Source: Candidatus Aminicenantota bacterium
Lineage (GTDB): Bacteria; Acidobacteriota; Aminicenantia; JAMOAD01
Assembly (NCBI GenBank): GCA_027061995.1
Contig: JAMOUT010000012.1
Span: 1-59,226, forward strand
Direction: 5' to 3'
DNA length: 59,226 nucleotides
This document shows, piece by piece, positions 49,328 through 57,813 of this stretch (positions are counted from its first letter, which is position 1; each line of letters opens with the position of its first letter). The notes below the pieces were generated by a model. That model saw only the letters and a list, made by a program, of their open reading frames with translations. It was not told the origin of the DNA and ran no database searches. Both the position numbers and the translations under genes were made by a program.

Positions 49328-50380
49328 ATGAGTGAAACTAAAAATGAATTTTTCGGTAAAAACTTGAGTGAATCTTTGAAAAAATGGATTGAAAACCGGA
49401 AAATTGAAGTCCCGCTTGATGATGGAAAAGTTTTTGAAGCTCTTAAAAAAGGGAAAACATCGGGCTTGTATCTTCTTGACGATAATTATGCGAGAAAACT
49501 TTTGAAAGAGTTTAAACCGGAAACATTTAAAGACCTGTTTTTATTTGTGGCAATCTACAAAGCTTACAATATTCTCTATGATAGGGAAATGGTTAAGGCT
49601 TTTTTAAAGGGTAGGAATAACCCGGCATCAATTGATTATATTTATCCTGAGATTGAATCTATTATTTCCGAAACATACGGTATTATTCTTTTCAAAGATC
49701 AGATTGAAGGGATTTTCACAAAAATCGGCGGACTTTCAGAGAAAGATTCCGTAAAATTCAGAAAAGCTTTCGGAAAATTAGACCTATTTGAGATTAACAA
49801 ATATGGTAAAAAATTCATTGATGGCGGAGTGAAAAAAGGGATTGATAAAAATACATTAAAGAAAATTTTAAAATTATGTGCTGGTTATAGAATCCCCCAA
49901 TTGGAAAGAGGCTATATAATGGAATTAGCATTCTTGATTTACATTCAGCTTTATTTTAATGAGAATATTATTAAGTATATAAAAGAAAAAAAGCAAAAGC
50001 CCATCTGTATTTCACATATTTTTACTAATATTGAGGATGAAAAATTTTTAAATAAACTTAAAAGATGGGTGAAAAAGAATGGCTGCTCTATGATGGACGG
50101 AGAAGGAGAGAGCATTTCGGCAATTGATTTTGACATCGCAATTATTGACAGAAGAAAGATTGATAAAAAAGCATGGGACGGATATGTGGCTTATACGGAG
50201 GAAGTTAATTCCAAAGGTGGGAAGGGATTTATAATTAAGGATGATCCCTTGTTAATTCTTTACGATAACATAAGGGATTGGAAACTTCCGAATTTAACCC
50301 GCATATTCCAGATAGAACCCGACTCCAAAAAAGCGGATAATTTTATATTAAACATTTTAAACAATTATTTGAAATTTTAA
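49328..50380 (+). CDS. DnaE fingers-like protein with extra C-terminal domain
   Basis: A 350-aa protein. Residues about 20-220 resemble only the fingers region of bacterial DNA polymerase III alpha (DnaE): KVFEALKKGKTSGLYLLDDN, LLKEFKPETFKDL, YPEIESIISETYGIILFKDQ, VKFRKAFGKL, FIDGGVKKGI. The PHP nuclease, the palm with its catalytic aspartates and the C-terminal OB/tau-binding parts are absent. In family sequences the fingers also keep LYRPGP and GYGFNKSHA; here they are IYKAYN and GYRIPQLE, so function must differ. Residues about 225-350 form an unrecognised alpha/beta domain (strands ending in PICISHI, DFDIAIID, GFIIKDD). GGAG lies upstream. A decayed dnaE remnant is less likely because the frame is open and the tail is novel. 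Confidence 0.7.
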   Translation: MSETKNEFFGKNLSESLKKWIENRKIEVPLDDGKVFEALKKGKTSGLYLLDDNYARKLLKEFKPETFKDLFLFVAIYKAYNILYDREMVKAFLKGRNNPASIDYIYPEIESIISETYGIILFKDQIEGIFTKIGGLSEKDSVKFRKAFGKLDLFEINKYGKKFIDGGVKKGIDKNTLKKILKLCAGYRIPQLERGYIMELAFLIYIQLYFNENIIKYIKEKKQKPICISHIFTNIEDEKFLNKLKRWVKKNGCSMMDGEGESISAIDFDIAIIDRRKIDKKAWDGYVAYTEEVNSKGGKGFIIKDDPLLILYDNIRDWKLPNLTRIFQIEPDSKKADNFILNILNNYLKF

Positions 50381-50391
50381 GGAGGAGAGTT

Positions 50392-51176
50392 ATGGGGAAC
50401 ATTAATGTTTTAGGTTATTCGGAAAGGGGAGTTATTAACTCCATCTTTTACGAAATTTTGTATGGTGATAAGCCTGTTGAATTTATTAAGAATTTTTGAG
50501 TAATATTAAATTTGTTGATGATGATAACAAAAACAATGAAATTGGGATTATCACTCGAGTTAAAGTTTTGATTGAGCAATCATTTTCGGATTTTGGTGAT
50601 GCGGATATTGTAATATTAACAAAGGATTCATTCGATAATAAAAAAGCTTTTTTTATAGAAGCTAAAGTAAGAGTCTTTAAGAAGAATTGGAATCTGTAGA
50701 AAACTTTCATTAATGAGTTTATAAATAAAATTAGTCAAGATAAAAATGAAGTTACTTCAAATTTATTTTCTCAGCTTTATTTAAAAAGCGTATTGGTTCA
50801 AAATTTATCAAAATGTGAAGTTGTAAACTTAAAAGTTGAGATGGACGAGTGTTTTAAAATAAAGAGAAGGAATAAGAATGATAGATCAAGGAAAATCGGG
50901 GAAAACGAAGTTGTATTAAAAGCGGTAGAAGAATTGAGAAACTATTGTAAGAATTCGTATTTTATAGCTCTAATTCCTGAAGAGAATGAAAATATTGAAA
51001 GTTTTATAGAAACCTTCAAAACGAAAATTCCTAAGTGCGGAACACAAATCTTAAAATATTGGAATACTAAAAATTGGGGATTTATTTCATGGAAGAATGT
51101 TCATGAGCTGTGTGAGAGATATAAGCTTTACAATCCATTGGAAGTTTTTAACTGGAATACAGGACAAATTTATTAG
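50392..51176 (+). pseudogene. Disrupted PD-(D/E)XK-type protein
   Basis: A ~260-codon reading frame broken twice. It starts MGNINVLGYSERGVINSIF with a GGAGG ribosome binding site, then needs a -1 shift at a T5 run (about 50493-50498), and has an in-frame TAG (50697-50699) before running on to 51176. The central GDADIVIL...FIEAKV segment looks like a PD-(D/E)XK core. The two lesions suggest decay; programmed recoding is a less likely alternative, because the site before the first stop (GAATTTT) is not a good slippery heptamer. Confidence 0.7.
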
Positions 51177-51196
51177 AAACTTTAAGGAGGATAAAC

Positions 51197-51361
51197 ATGT
51201 TTCCGGAGTATCTTAGTTTGTTTGATAGTGAAAGAGGAGGATATGAGATTCTTAAACAGCCATCAAGCTTAAAGCCCCAAGCCTCGAAGCTAAAATTGTC
51301 TTATCCTCAGATATATAAAAAACCGGAAGAGAGGATTATTGAAATTGTTGCGGAGTTGTGA
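51197..51361 (+). CDS. Small hypothetical protein (54 aa)
   Basis: ATG preceded by AAGGAGG (51184-51190) starts a 54-codon frame (MFPEYLSLFDSERGGYE...). Its middle (about codons 23-33) is encoded by the second copy of the dispersed AAGCTTAAAGC repeat. No family recognised. It may be the remnant of a larger gene rebuilt by repeat insertion. Confidence 0.45.
   Translation: MFPEYLSLFDSERGGYEILKQPSSLKPQASKLKLSYPQIYKKPEERIIEIVAEL
51265..51296. repeat. Dispersed AAGCTTAAAGC-type repeat, copy 2
   Basis: AAGCTTAAAGC (51265-51275), 5-nt spacer, then GCCTCGAAGCTAAAAT (51281-51296). Same order and spacing as 127-159, but inside a small ORF. Confidence 0.55.
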
Positions 51362-51396
51362 ATTTTTCGGAGATTATAAAAATAATTTTTGATTTT

Positions 51397-51405
51397 TTGT
51401 TATAA
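51397..51405 (+). promoter_or_regulatory. Extended -10 promoter of the restriction operon
   Basis: TGTTATAAT upstream of the nuclease gene; -35 not obvious. Same 9-mer as at 44056 and 56180. Confidence 0.45.
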
Positions 51406-51433
51406 TAGAGGAAAAGAGATTTGGAGGTGGATG

Positions 51434-52483
51434 ATGGGTTCACTTTTGGCTGAGTTTTATACAAGGATAAGAGGTTCTCAGGAGGATATTGCATCCTTGG
51501 GAATTGCCCGTATTCTGAACAAGTCTTCAAAAGTAAGGGAAGCTTTCTCTTTTCTTTTAACTCGAATAAATGGTGAAAATTTTTCAGAGTTAAGATATAT
51601 AGGACAAAAAGTTGAAAAAGACAAGGAGAGACCTGATATAGTAGGAGTTGATGAGGAGGGGAGGGAGAAAGTTATTATTGAGACAAAGTTTTGGTCATCT
51701 TTTACTGAAAATCAGCCGAACAAATATCTAAAGGACCTTACGAATAACGGGATTTTGATGTTTATAGTCCCCTCTCAAAGAAAGAGAATTCTTTTTACCG
51801 AATTAATAAGAAAAACTGAGAATGAATTTGAAATAAAAACTGATTCTGAAAAGTATGATCTTATTTTTGTTAAAGAGGGAAATAAATATATATTAATAAA
51901 AACATGGGAAGAGGTTTTCAACATTTTTAAACAAGCTCTGATAGAGGAAAATAATACTGAGCTTATTTCGGATATTGATCAATTAATCGGTTTTTATGAA
52001 GTTGTTGAGACTGAATCTTTTAAACCTTTGAGCGATGAGGATATTTCTCCCGAAATTGCGAGAAAACTTGTTTCTTACTATAATTTGGTAGATGAGATTG
52101 TTGAAGGATTAGGAAAGAAATTAGGATCTGAAAGTTTTAAAAAATTTAAAAGACAACCTCAGGTATATGGCTATCATAGGTATTTTCGAACGGATTATTT
52201 TGATTTTGCAGTATGTTTGAAGTTTGAACTTTGGGCAAAGGAGTTTGATACTCCATTTTGGTTTTATGTCTCAAAATATGATGGAAAAAAATGGAATGAT
52301 CTTAGTATGAAAGATAAAAAAAAGCTTGAATCTTATGCAATCATAAACAGATTAAAATATATTGAAAAAGACAGCGGAGTTTACATCTCTCTGATAACTC
52401 CCCTTAATAAAACAGAAGATGAGACAATCAATGATTTTGTAAAACAAATAATAAATATAATTGAAGTTTTAGAAGAAAAATAA
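51434..52483 (+). CDS. PD-(D/E)XK nuclease family protein
   Basis: A 349-aa protein. The N-terminal half holds the nuclease core: RPDIVGVDEEG with the first Asp and VIIETKFW (ExK), followed by QPNKYL, typical of PD-(D/E)XK proteins of unknown target. The C-terminal half (about 220-345) is helical with aromatic-rich segments. GGAGGT sits ahead of 51434; the ATG three bases upstream is an alternative. It is 19 bp from the McrB-like gene, so it is likely a member of the same operon and an extra effector nuclease. Confidence 0.75.
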   Translation: MGSLLAEFYTRIRGSQEDIASLGIARILNKSSKVREAFSFLLTRINGENFSELRYIGQKVEKDKERPDIVGVDEEGREKVIIETKFWSSFTENQPNKYLKDLTNNGILMFIVPSQRKRILFTELIRKTENEFEIKTDSEKYDLIFVKEGNKYILIKTWEEVFNIFKQALIEENNTELISDIDQLIGFYEVVETESFKPLSDEDISPEIARKLVSYYNLVDEIVEGLGKKLGSESFKKFKRQPQVYGYHRYFRTDYFDFAVCLKFELWAKEFDTPFWFYVSKYDGKKWNDLSMKDKKKLESYAIINRLKYIEKDSGVYISLITPLNKTEDETINDFVKQIINIIEVLEEK

Positions 52484-52502
52484 TTGATAGGAGGTGTGTA
52501 AA

Positions 52503-54794
52503 ATGAATGAAGAGGAAAGGAAGACAAAGATTGAAAAATTGTTAAAGGCTTATAAACAACATATAAGAAAAACGGAATTAAAAGATGAACTGTATAAATG
52601 GAGAATTGTGGGAAGATACAAAGGGTTGCCAAGAACTAATAACAATTTTTTGGAAGATTTTAAAAAGATAAATCCAGAAAATTTAATTGATCATCACGCT
52701 TGGCAAAGCATTGGCGATTTATATAATAACAAAACAGAAGAATATAAAAGCATTTTTATAGAGCTTTTTAACGAAAAAGAGGATTTAAGTATTAGATTAG
52801 TAAAATTTAAAAATAAAGCAGAAGAACTATATAATTCAATAAAGAAGGGAGAAACTTATAAAGCTCTTCATTATGAATCAGTTTCAGCTTTCTTTTTAAC
52901 TCTTAAATATCCGGAAAAATATACCTTATATAGAGCAAAATATTATGAAGAGTTTTGTAAATATTTGGAAGAAAAACCTAACTCAACAGTAGGTGAAAAG
53001 TATCCTCACTATTTAGAACTTATAAGAAAGTATGTTCTTCCGGCAATTAGAGATGATGAAGAACTCAAAAGTTTAAAAAAGAAATTTATTGAAGAATGTA
53101 AAGATTGTTATGAAGATCCAAATAATATGATTTTAGCTCAAGATATTTTGTATCAAATGTTTTATAAAGAAAAAATAGAAAAGAGTGAGAAAGGTGAGGG
53201 AAATAGGATAGAAGAAGAAAGTAAAACTACATTAGAAAATTCTTTTTTTCAGTCTCCTCTCAACACAATCCTCTTCGGTCCTCCGGGAACAGGAAAGACT
53301 TATAATACTATTAACAGAGCTGTTGAGATAATTCTTGAAAAAGAAGATAAAAAGAAATTAAATGTAAAAATAAAAAGTGATAATGAGAATGAGGAAGAGA
53401 GAGAAATTGAAATTAGTGAAATTAAAGAAACATTGAAAAAAGGCAAGAAAGAAAAGATTAATAATGAGGAAAGACAAGTCCTTAAAGCAGTTTTTGATTA
53501 TTATAAAGAAGAAAAGCAAATTGAGTTCATTACTTTTCACCAATCATACAGTTATGAGGAATTCGTTGAAGGGATTAAGCCAATCTTAGAAGAAAAGGAA
53601 GAAAATGACAAAGAATTGCAATTTGAAAAACATGAAGGTATTTTTAAAAATATTTCAGAAATAGCCAAGGAAAATTTAGAGAAAGCAGAGGGTAAAATTA
53701 AAATAGAAATTAAAGAATTGATTTTTGATTTTGCTGATAAAGTAAAGAATTATTTAGATGAAGGTAAAGCCTTTACACTTACCGACAAAAAAGCTAAATT
53801 AGTTGAAATTAAGGAAAGAGATGGCGAATTTAGGAGTTTTATTGTAGGTGGGTCTGTTAAAAGTCATCAACATTTGAGTTTGGGGGTCATTAATAGAGAT
53901 CTTGAAAACTTTTTAATCGGTAAAATAAAAACTGCGGATGATATTAAACCAGCCAAAGAATCAAAACAAAGAAGACATGGAAATGCAATATATTATTATG
54001 CTTTATATGAAAGAATTAAAGAATTTTACGAAAAGAATAAAGAAAAATATACTACAAAGAAAGAAAAGTTGAAAAACTATGTCCTTATCATAGATGAAAT
54101 CAATCGTGGAAACATATCAAAAATTTTTGGAGAGCTTATAACACTTATAGAGGAAGATAAAAGAATCGGTGGAAAAGAAGAGCTAAGGGTTAAGTTACCT
54201 TATTCAAGTGATGGTGATGAGGATTTCGGAGTTCCTAAAAATCTTTATATAGTCGGAACAATGAATACTGCGGACAGATCAATAGCCCTTATCGACACAG
54301 CTTTAAGAAGAAGATTTTACTTTGAAGAGATGATGCCGGATTATAAATTATTAGAGAATAAAAAAATAAAAGCTGAAAATAAAACAATAGAACTGAAACC
54401 CCTTCTTGAAGCAATTAATGAAAGGATTAAATTTATATACGATAGGGATCATACAATAGGGCATTCTTATTTTTTGGATATAGAAACATTTGAGAAGCTG
54501 AAAGACGTTTTTGAAAAAGAGATAATCCCTCTCCTTCAGGAATACTTTTACGATGATTGGGAGAAAATAAGGTTTGTTTTGAATGATAAAGATAACAGAT
54601 TTATAAAAGTTGAAGAGCTGAATTATCCGATACCTAACAATGATTTTAACCTTGAAGATAGAAAAATTTACAAAATAAAATCCTCAGAAGAGTGGAATGA
54701 CTTGGATGCGGATGCTTTTAAAAAAATTTATGAAGAAATTAAAGCAAGCAATGATAAAGAAGAAGAGCAAAAAAATGAAAATCCAGCTGAATAA
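52503..54794 (+). CDS. mcrB: McrB-like GTPase/AAA restriction protein
   Basis: Motor subunit of a McrBC-type system (763 aa). The N-terminal ~240 residues are an unrecognised helical domain, presumably the target reader. The AAA core has Walker A FGPPGTGKT (about 258-266), the FITFHQSYSYEEFVEG segment, Walker B LIIDEINRGN (about 522-531) and the McrB signature MNTADRS (about 591) with the arginine finger region LRRRF. GTP or ATP use cannot be told. AGGAGGTG and spacing favour 52503 over a GTG at 52494. Four bases separate it from mcrC. Confidence 0.87.
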   Translation: MNEEERKTKIEKLLKAYKQHIRKTELKDELYKWRIVGRYKGLPRTNNNFLEDFKKINPENLIDHHAWQSIGDLYNNKTEEYKSIFIELFNEKEDLSIRLVKFKNKAEELYNSIKKGETYKALHYESVSAFFLTLKYPEKYTLYRAKYYEEFCKYLEEKPNSTVGEKYPHYLELIRKYVLPAIRDDEELKSLKKKFIEECKDCYEDPNNMILAQDILYQMFYKEKIEKSEKGEGNRIEEESKTTLENSFFQSPLNTILFGPPGTGKTYNTINRAVEIILEKEDKKKLNVKIKSDNENEEEREIEISEIKETLKKGKKEKINNEERQVLKAVFDYYKEEKQIEFITFHQSYSYEEFVEGIKPILEEKEENDKELQFEKHEGIFKNISEIAKENLEKAEGKIKIEIKELIFDFADKVKNYLDEGKAFTLTDKKAKLVEIKERDGEFRSFIVGGSVKSHQHLSLGVINRDLENFLIGKIKTADDIKPAKESKQRRHGNAIYYYALYERIKEFYEKNKEKYTTKKEKLKNYVLIIDEINRGNISKIFGELITLIEEDKRIGGKEELRVKLPYSSDGDEDFGVPKNLYIVGTMNTADRSIALIDTALRRRFYFEEMMPDYKLLENKKIKAENKTIELKPLLEAINERIKFIYDRDHTIGHSYFLDIETFEKLKDVFEKEIIPLLQEYFYDDWEKIRFVLNDKDNRFIKVEELNYPIPNNDFNLEDRKIYKIKSSEEWNDLDADAFKKIYEEIKASNDKEEEQKNENPAE

Positions 54795-54797
54795 AAA

Positions 54798-56147
54798 ATG
54801 AAAAATAACATCACAATCACAGAATACGGATATCTTGTTGTTGATGATAAAAGAGTAGGGAAAAAAGTCAAAGATGAGAAAAAGTTCTTGTCCTCTAACA
54901 TTGACAAAAAATCATTTAAGCTTTTAAAGGATTTTAATTTTAAAAACAAAGATGAGATTTTTCATACAACAAGGTATCAAAGAGATGGGGAAAAATACGA
55001 TGCTTTGCAGGCAAAATCATTCGTCGGTGTTATCGAGCTTAAAAACGGAGTTGTGATTGAGATACTTCCCAAAATCTATACGGGAAATAATAAAATAGAA
55101 GATATAAAAGCAATATTTTTAAAAATGCTTTCAAAACTTATAGGTTCCAAATTTAAAGAGTTTGGCTCGGCACATCTTCTCTACAAGAAGTTTCCCCTTC
55201 TTGATATTTTTGTCCTTCTTTTTATGGAAAATGTTCACTCTCTTATAAGAAGAGGTTTAAGGGGAGATTATGTGAATATTGAGGGGAATGAAAGATTCTT
55301 AAAAGGAAAACTCATATTTCCCGAACACATAAAAAGAAACCTCGTTCACAAAGAGAGATTTTATGTTTCTTATGATGAGTTCAGTATAAACACTCATGCA
55401 AACAGATTAATAAAAACAACGATCTATTATCTGATGAAAAAGAATCTGTTTTATGAGACAAAGAGAAGATTAAAACAATTACTTTTTATCTTTGATGAGA
55501 TTGATTTTTCAAAAAACATTGATAAGGATTTTCAGATTGCCGATACAAAAATGAGGCTATTCAGTGATTATGAGAGAGTTTTAACATTTTGCAAAGTATT
55601 TTTAGGAAGAAAATCATTTGTGAACTATAAGGGAAAGGAGCTTGCAAATGCTATTTTATTCCCTATGGAGAAAATCTTTGAAGATTATATTGCGTATCTT
55701 GTGAAAAAGGATTATAAAGAAGATTATAGTGTAAAAATTCAAAAAGGTGGAGAGCATCTTATAGAAGACCCCGGAAAATTTAATCTCGTTCCTGATATTT
55801 TATTGATAAATAAAAATGATGAAAACGATAAAATCATCATTGATACTAAATGGAAACTGCTTGATAAAAGCAAGGAAAAAGAAAATTACAATATCTCCCA
55901 ATCAGACCTCTATCAGATGTTCGCTTATGCAAAAAAATACAAAGCAAACAAAGTCATTTTAATTTACCCTTACACGGAAAAATTTCCGATGAAGCAAGAT
56001 AACAAATTTATAGAATGGCAATTTGAAAAAGATATCTCCCTCTTAATCATTCCTGCTATGCTTTCAAATGTTATAAATGATGAGCAAGAAGTTGTAAAAA
56101 AAATAGAAGAAATCCTCAACGCTTTACTTAACCTTAAAACACATTAA
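54798..56147 (+). CDS. mcrC: McrC-like restriction nuclease subunit
   Basis: Nuclease subunit (449 aa) that works with McrB. The N-terminal region (about 1-230) holds VGVIELKNGVVIEILPKI, a McrC family segment. The PD-(D/E)XK core is LVPDILLIN and IIDTKWKLLD (about 327-352), followed by SDLYQMFAYAKKY. Immediately downstream of mcrB and translated in coupling with it (3-bp gap). Confidence 0.88.
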   Translation: MKNNITITEYGYLVVDDKRVGKKVKDEKKFLSSNIDKKSFKLLKDFNFKNKDEIFHTTRYQRDGEKYDALQAKSFVGVIELKNGVVIEILPKIYTGNNKIEDIKAIFLKMLSKLIGSKFKEFGSAHLLYKKFPLLDIFVLLFMENVHSLIRRGLRGDYVNIEGNERFLKGKLIFPEHIKRNLVHKERFYVSYDEFSINTHANRLIKTTIYYLMKKNLFYETKRRLKQLLFIFDEIDFSKNIDKDFQIADTKMRLFSDYERVLTFCKVFLGRKSFVNYKGKELANAILFPMEKIFEDYIAYLVKKDYKEDYSVKIQKGGEHLIEDPGKFNLVPDILLINKNDENDKIIIDTKWKLLDKSKEKENYNISQSDLYQMFAYAKKYKANKVILIYPYTEKFPMKQDNKFIEWQFEKDISLLIIPAMLSNVINDEQEVVKKIEEILNALLNLKTH

Positions 56148-56159
56148 AAATATTTATGT

Positions 56160-56196
56160 TTTACTTTTAAACATTATCCTGTTATAATAGGATAAT
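56160..56196 (+). promoter_or_regulatory. Promoter with overlapping inverted repeat
   Basis: TTTACT (56160-56165), 17-bp spacer and TATAAT (56183-56188, extended as TGTTATAAT). A perfect 8-bp inverted repeat, ATTATCCT (56173-56180) and AGGATAAT (56189-56196), flanks the -10, a likely operator. Similar GGTAATATTGG words follow to 56216. Confidence 0.55.
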
Positions 56197-56221
56197 ATAA
56201 GGTAATATTGGATGGTATATC

Positions 56222-57526
56222 ATGAAAGGTGCGGTAAAAAAAATAATACTTGAGTGGCAGAATTTGGAAGTTTCAAACCTTAAGGAGAGAAAATACAAGC
56301 TTTTATACACTGATGAAATAAATGCTGTTTACGGAATAAGGAGGAGCGGAAAATCATATTTTCTTTTCTTGGAGATTGAAAAACTTAAAAAACAGGGGGT
56401 TCCGAAAGAAAATATTTTATACTTGAGTTTTGATGATGAAAGAATTAGAGATATAAAATCAGAGGATTTAAGTTTGATTATTGATTCCTATTATGAACTT
56501 TATCCTGAAAACCTGAATAAAAGGATTTATCTTTTCTTTGATGAGATACAGGAGATTAAAGGATGGGAGAGTTTTATAAAAAGATTATATGAGAGAAAAA
56601 AGTATCATGTTACTATTACCGGCTCATCTTCAAAACTTTTGGGAAAAGAGATCGCAACTTCACTAAGAGGAAGAACCCTTAAATATCACATCAATCCTTT
56701 GAGTTTTAAGGAGTTTTTGGAGTTTAAAGGTATTCAGATTAATAGAAATGATGCTTTTTCGGAAAATAGGTTTGAAATATTAAAATTACAAAAGGAATTT
56801 TTAATTTTCGGGGGGTTTCCGAGAGTTGCACTTGAGAAAGATAATAATTTAAAAAAAATCCTAATAAAAGATTATCTTGATTTGATAGTTTACAAAGACA
56901 TCCTTGAAAGATACTCAATAAGAAATCCTCATCTTATGAGAATTATTATTAATTATGTTTTGAAAAATTTTGCATCCGAATTTTCAATTAGTTCATTTAT
57001 CAAAAAATTCAAAAATGAATACAAACTTAACAAGGAAACTGTTTTTAATTATTTTTCATATCTTGAAGAGAGTGATTTTTTGCACTTTTTAATGAGATTT
57101 TCGCATAGAATTCATCAGAATTATTTGAGTAAAAAGAATTATATTGGCGATAATGGTTTTTTTTCGATTGTCACTTTTGATGATTTTGACAATTTTGGAA
57201 GATACTTTGAAAATCTTGTTTTTACCGAACTTATGAAAACTAATAAGGAAATTTTTTACTATAGGGGAGATAACAGCGAAGAATGCGATTTTGTTTTAAT
57301 AGATGAAAATTCAAAGGTTTTAATTCAAGTTGCATACTCGGTTGAGGATGCTGAGGTAAGGAAAAGAGAAATCAGGGGTTTGACTTCGGCAATGAAAAAA
57401 TTCGGTGTAAAGAAAGGATATATAATTACTTTCGGCACCTATGAAGAGTTGGAAGTTTCAGATAAAAATATAATAATTATCCCTTTCTACATCTTTTTCG
57501 GGACTGAATCTTTTTATTCATTGTAA
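56222..57526 (+). CDS. AAA ATPase with DUF4143 domain
   Basis: ATPase of the AAA_14/DUF4143 type (434 aa). Walker A YGIRRSGKSY (about 36-45), Walker B YLFFDEIQEI (about 102-111), and the sensor TGSSSKLLGKEIATSLRGR. The C-terminal DUF4143 domain (about 210-400) ends with a restriction-like fold: FYYRGDNSEECDFVLI and VLIQVAYS. Function unknown; such proteins are common in accessory islands. No Shine-Dalgarno is clear. It has its own promoter. Confidence 0.85.
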   Translation: MKGAVKKIILEWQNLEVSNLKERKYKLLYTDEINAVYGIRRSGKSYFLFLEIEKLKKQGVPKENILYLSFDDERIRDIKSEDLSLIIDSYYELYPENLNKRIYLFFDEIQEIKGWESFIKRLYERKKYHVTITGSSSKLLGKEIATSLRGRTLKYHINPLSFKEFLEFKGIQINRNDAFSENRFEILKLQKEFLIFGGFPRVALEKDNNLKKILIKDYLDLIVYKDILERYSIRNPHLMRIIINYVLKNFASEFSISSFIKKFKNEYKLNKETVFNYFSYLEESDFLHFLMRFSHRIHQNYLSKKNYIGDNGFFSIVTFDDFDNFGRYFENLVFTELMKTNKEIFYYRGDNSEECDFVLIDENSKVLIQVAYSVEDAEVRKREIRGLTSAMKKFGVKKGYIITFGTYEELEVSDKNIIIIPFYIFFGTESFYSL

Positions 57527-57648
57527 AAAACACTGTTTAAAAATTTTTATCATTTTATTGTAAAATCCTTTACAGTAATTGTGATTGCGATAAAAAATGG
57601 AAAATTATAGTTCATAAATCGTTAGTTTTAATACAGCTTTTAACATGG

Positions 57649-57693
57649 AAAAACCTGCAGTGCAATACAGGTTTTTACGGAGAAAAACTGTAT
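57649..57693. promoter_or_regulatory. Mutually exclusive stem-loops
   Basis: Stem 1: AAAAACCTG (57649-57657) with CAGGTTTTT (57668-57676). Stem 2: AATACAGGTTTTT (about 57664-57676) with AAAAACTGTATT (about 57682-57693), one bulge. They share the strand around 57668-57676, so only one can form. They lie about 110 bp upstream of the DUF6508 gene. Terminator/antiterminator use is possible. Confidence 0.4.
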
Positions 57694-57750
57694 TATCGAT
57701 AATTCGGAGCTTTCTTGTTATTAAGATAGTCTCTGTTTTCAACAGAATCA

Positions 57751-57779
57751 TTGACATATAGTGTTCCAAGTGTTAATTT
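57751..57779 (+). promoter_or_regulatory. Promoter of the DUF6508 gene (weak)
   Basis: TTGACA (57751-57756), 17-bp spacer, TAATTT (57774-57779). Confidence 0.4.
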
Positions 57780-57813
57780 ATAATTGAAAGGGTAATTAAA
57801 GGAGGCTATGAAG

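Noticed and set aside
57649-57676. Simple rho-independent terminator of the DUF4143 gene
   Set aside because: It lies over 120 bp after the stop, is only moderately GC-rich and competes with another stem, so a plain terminator call is not secure.
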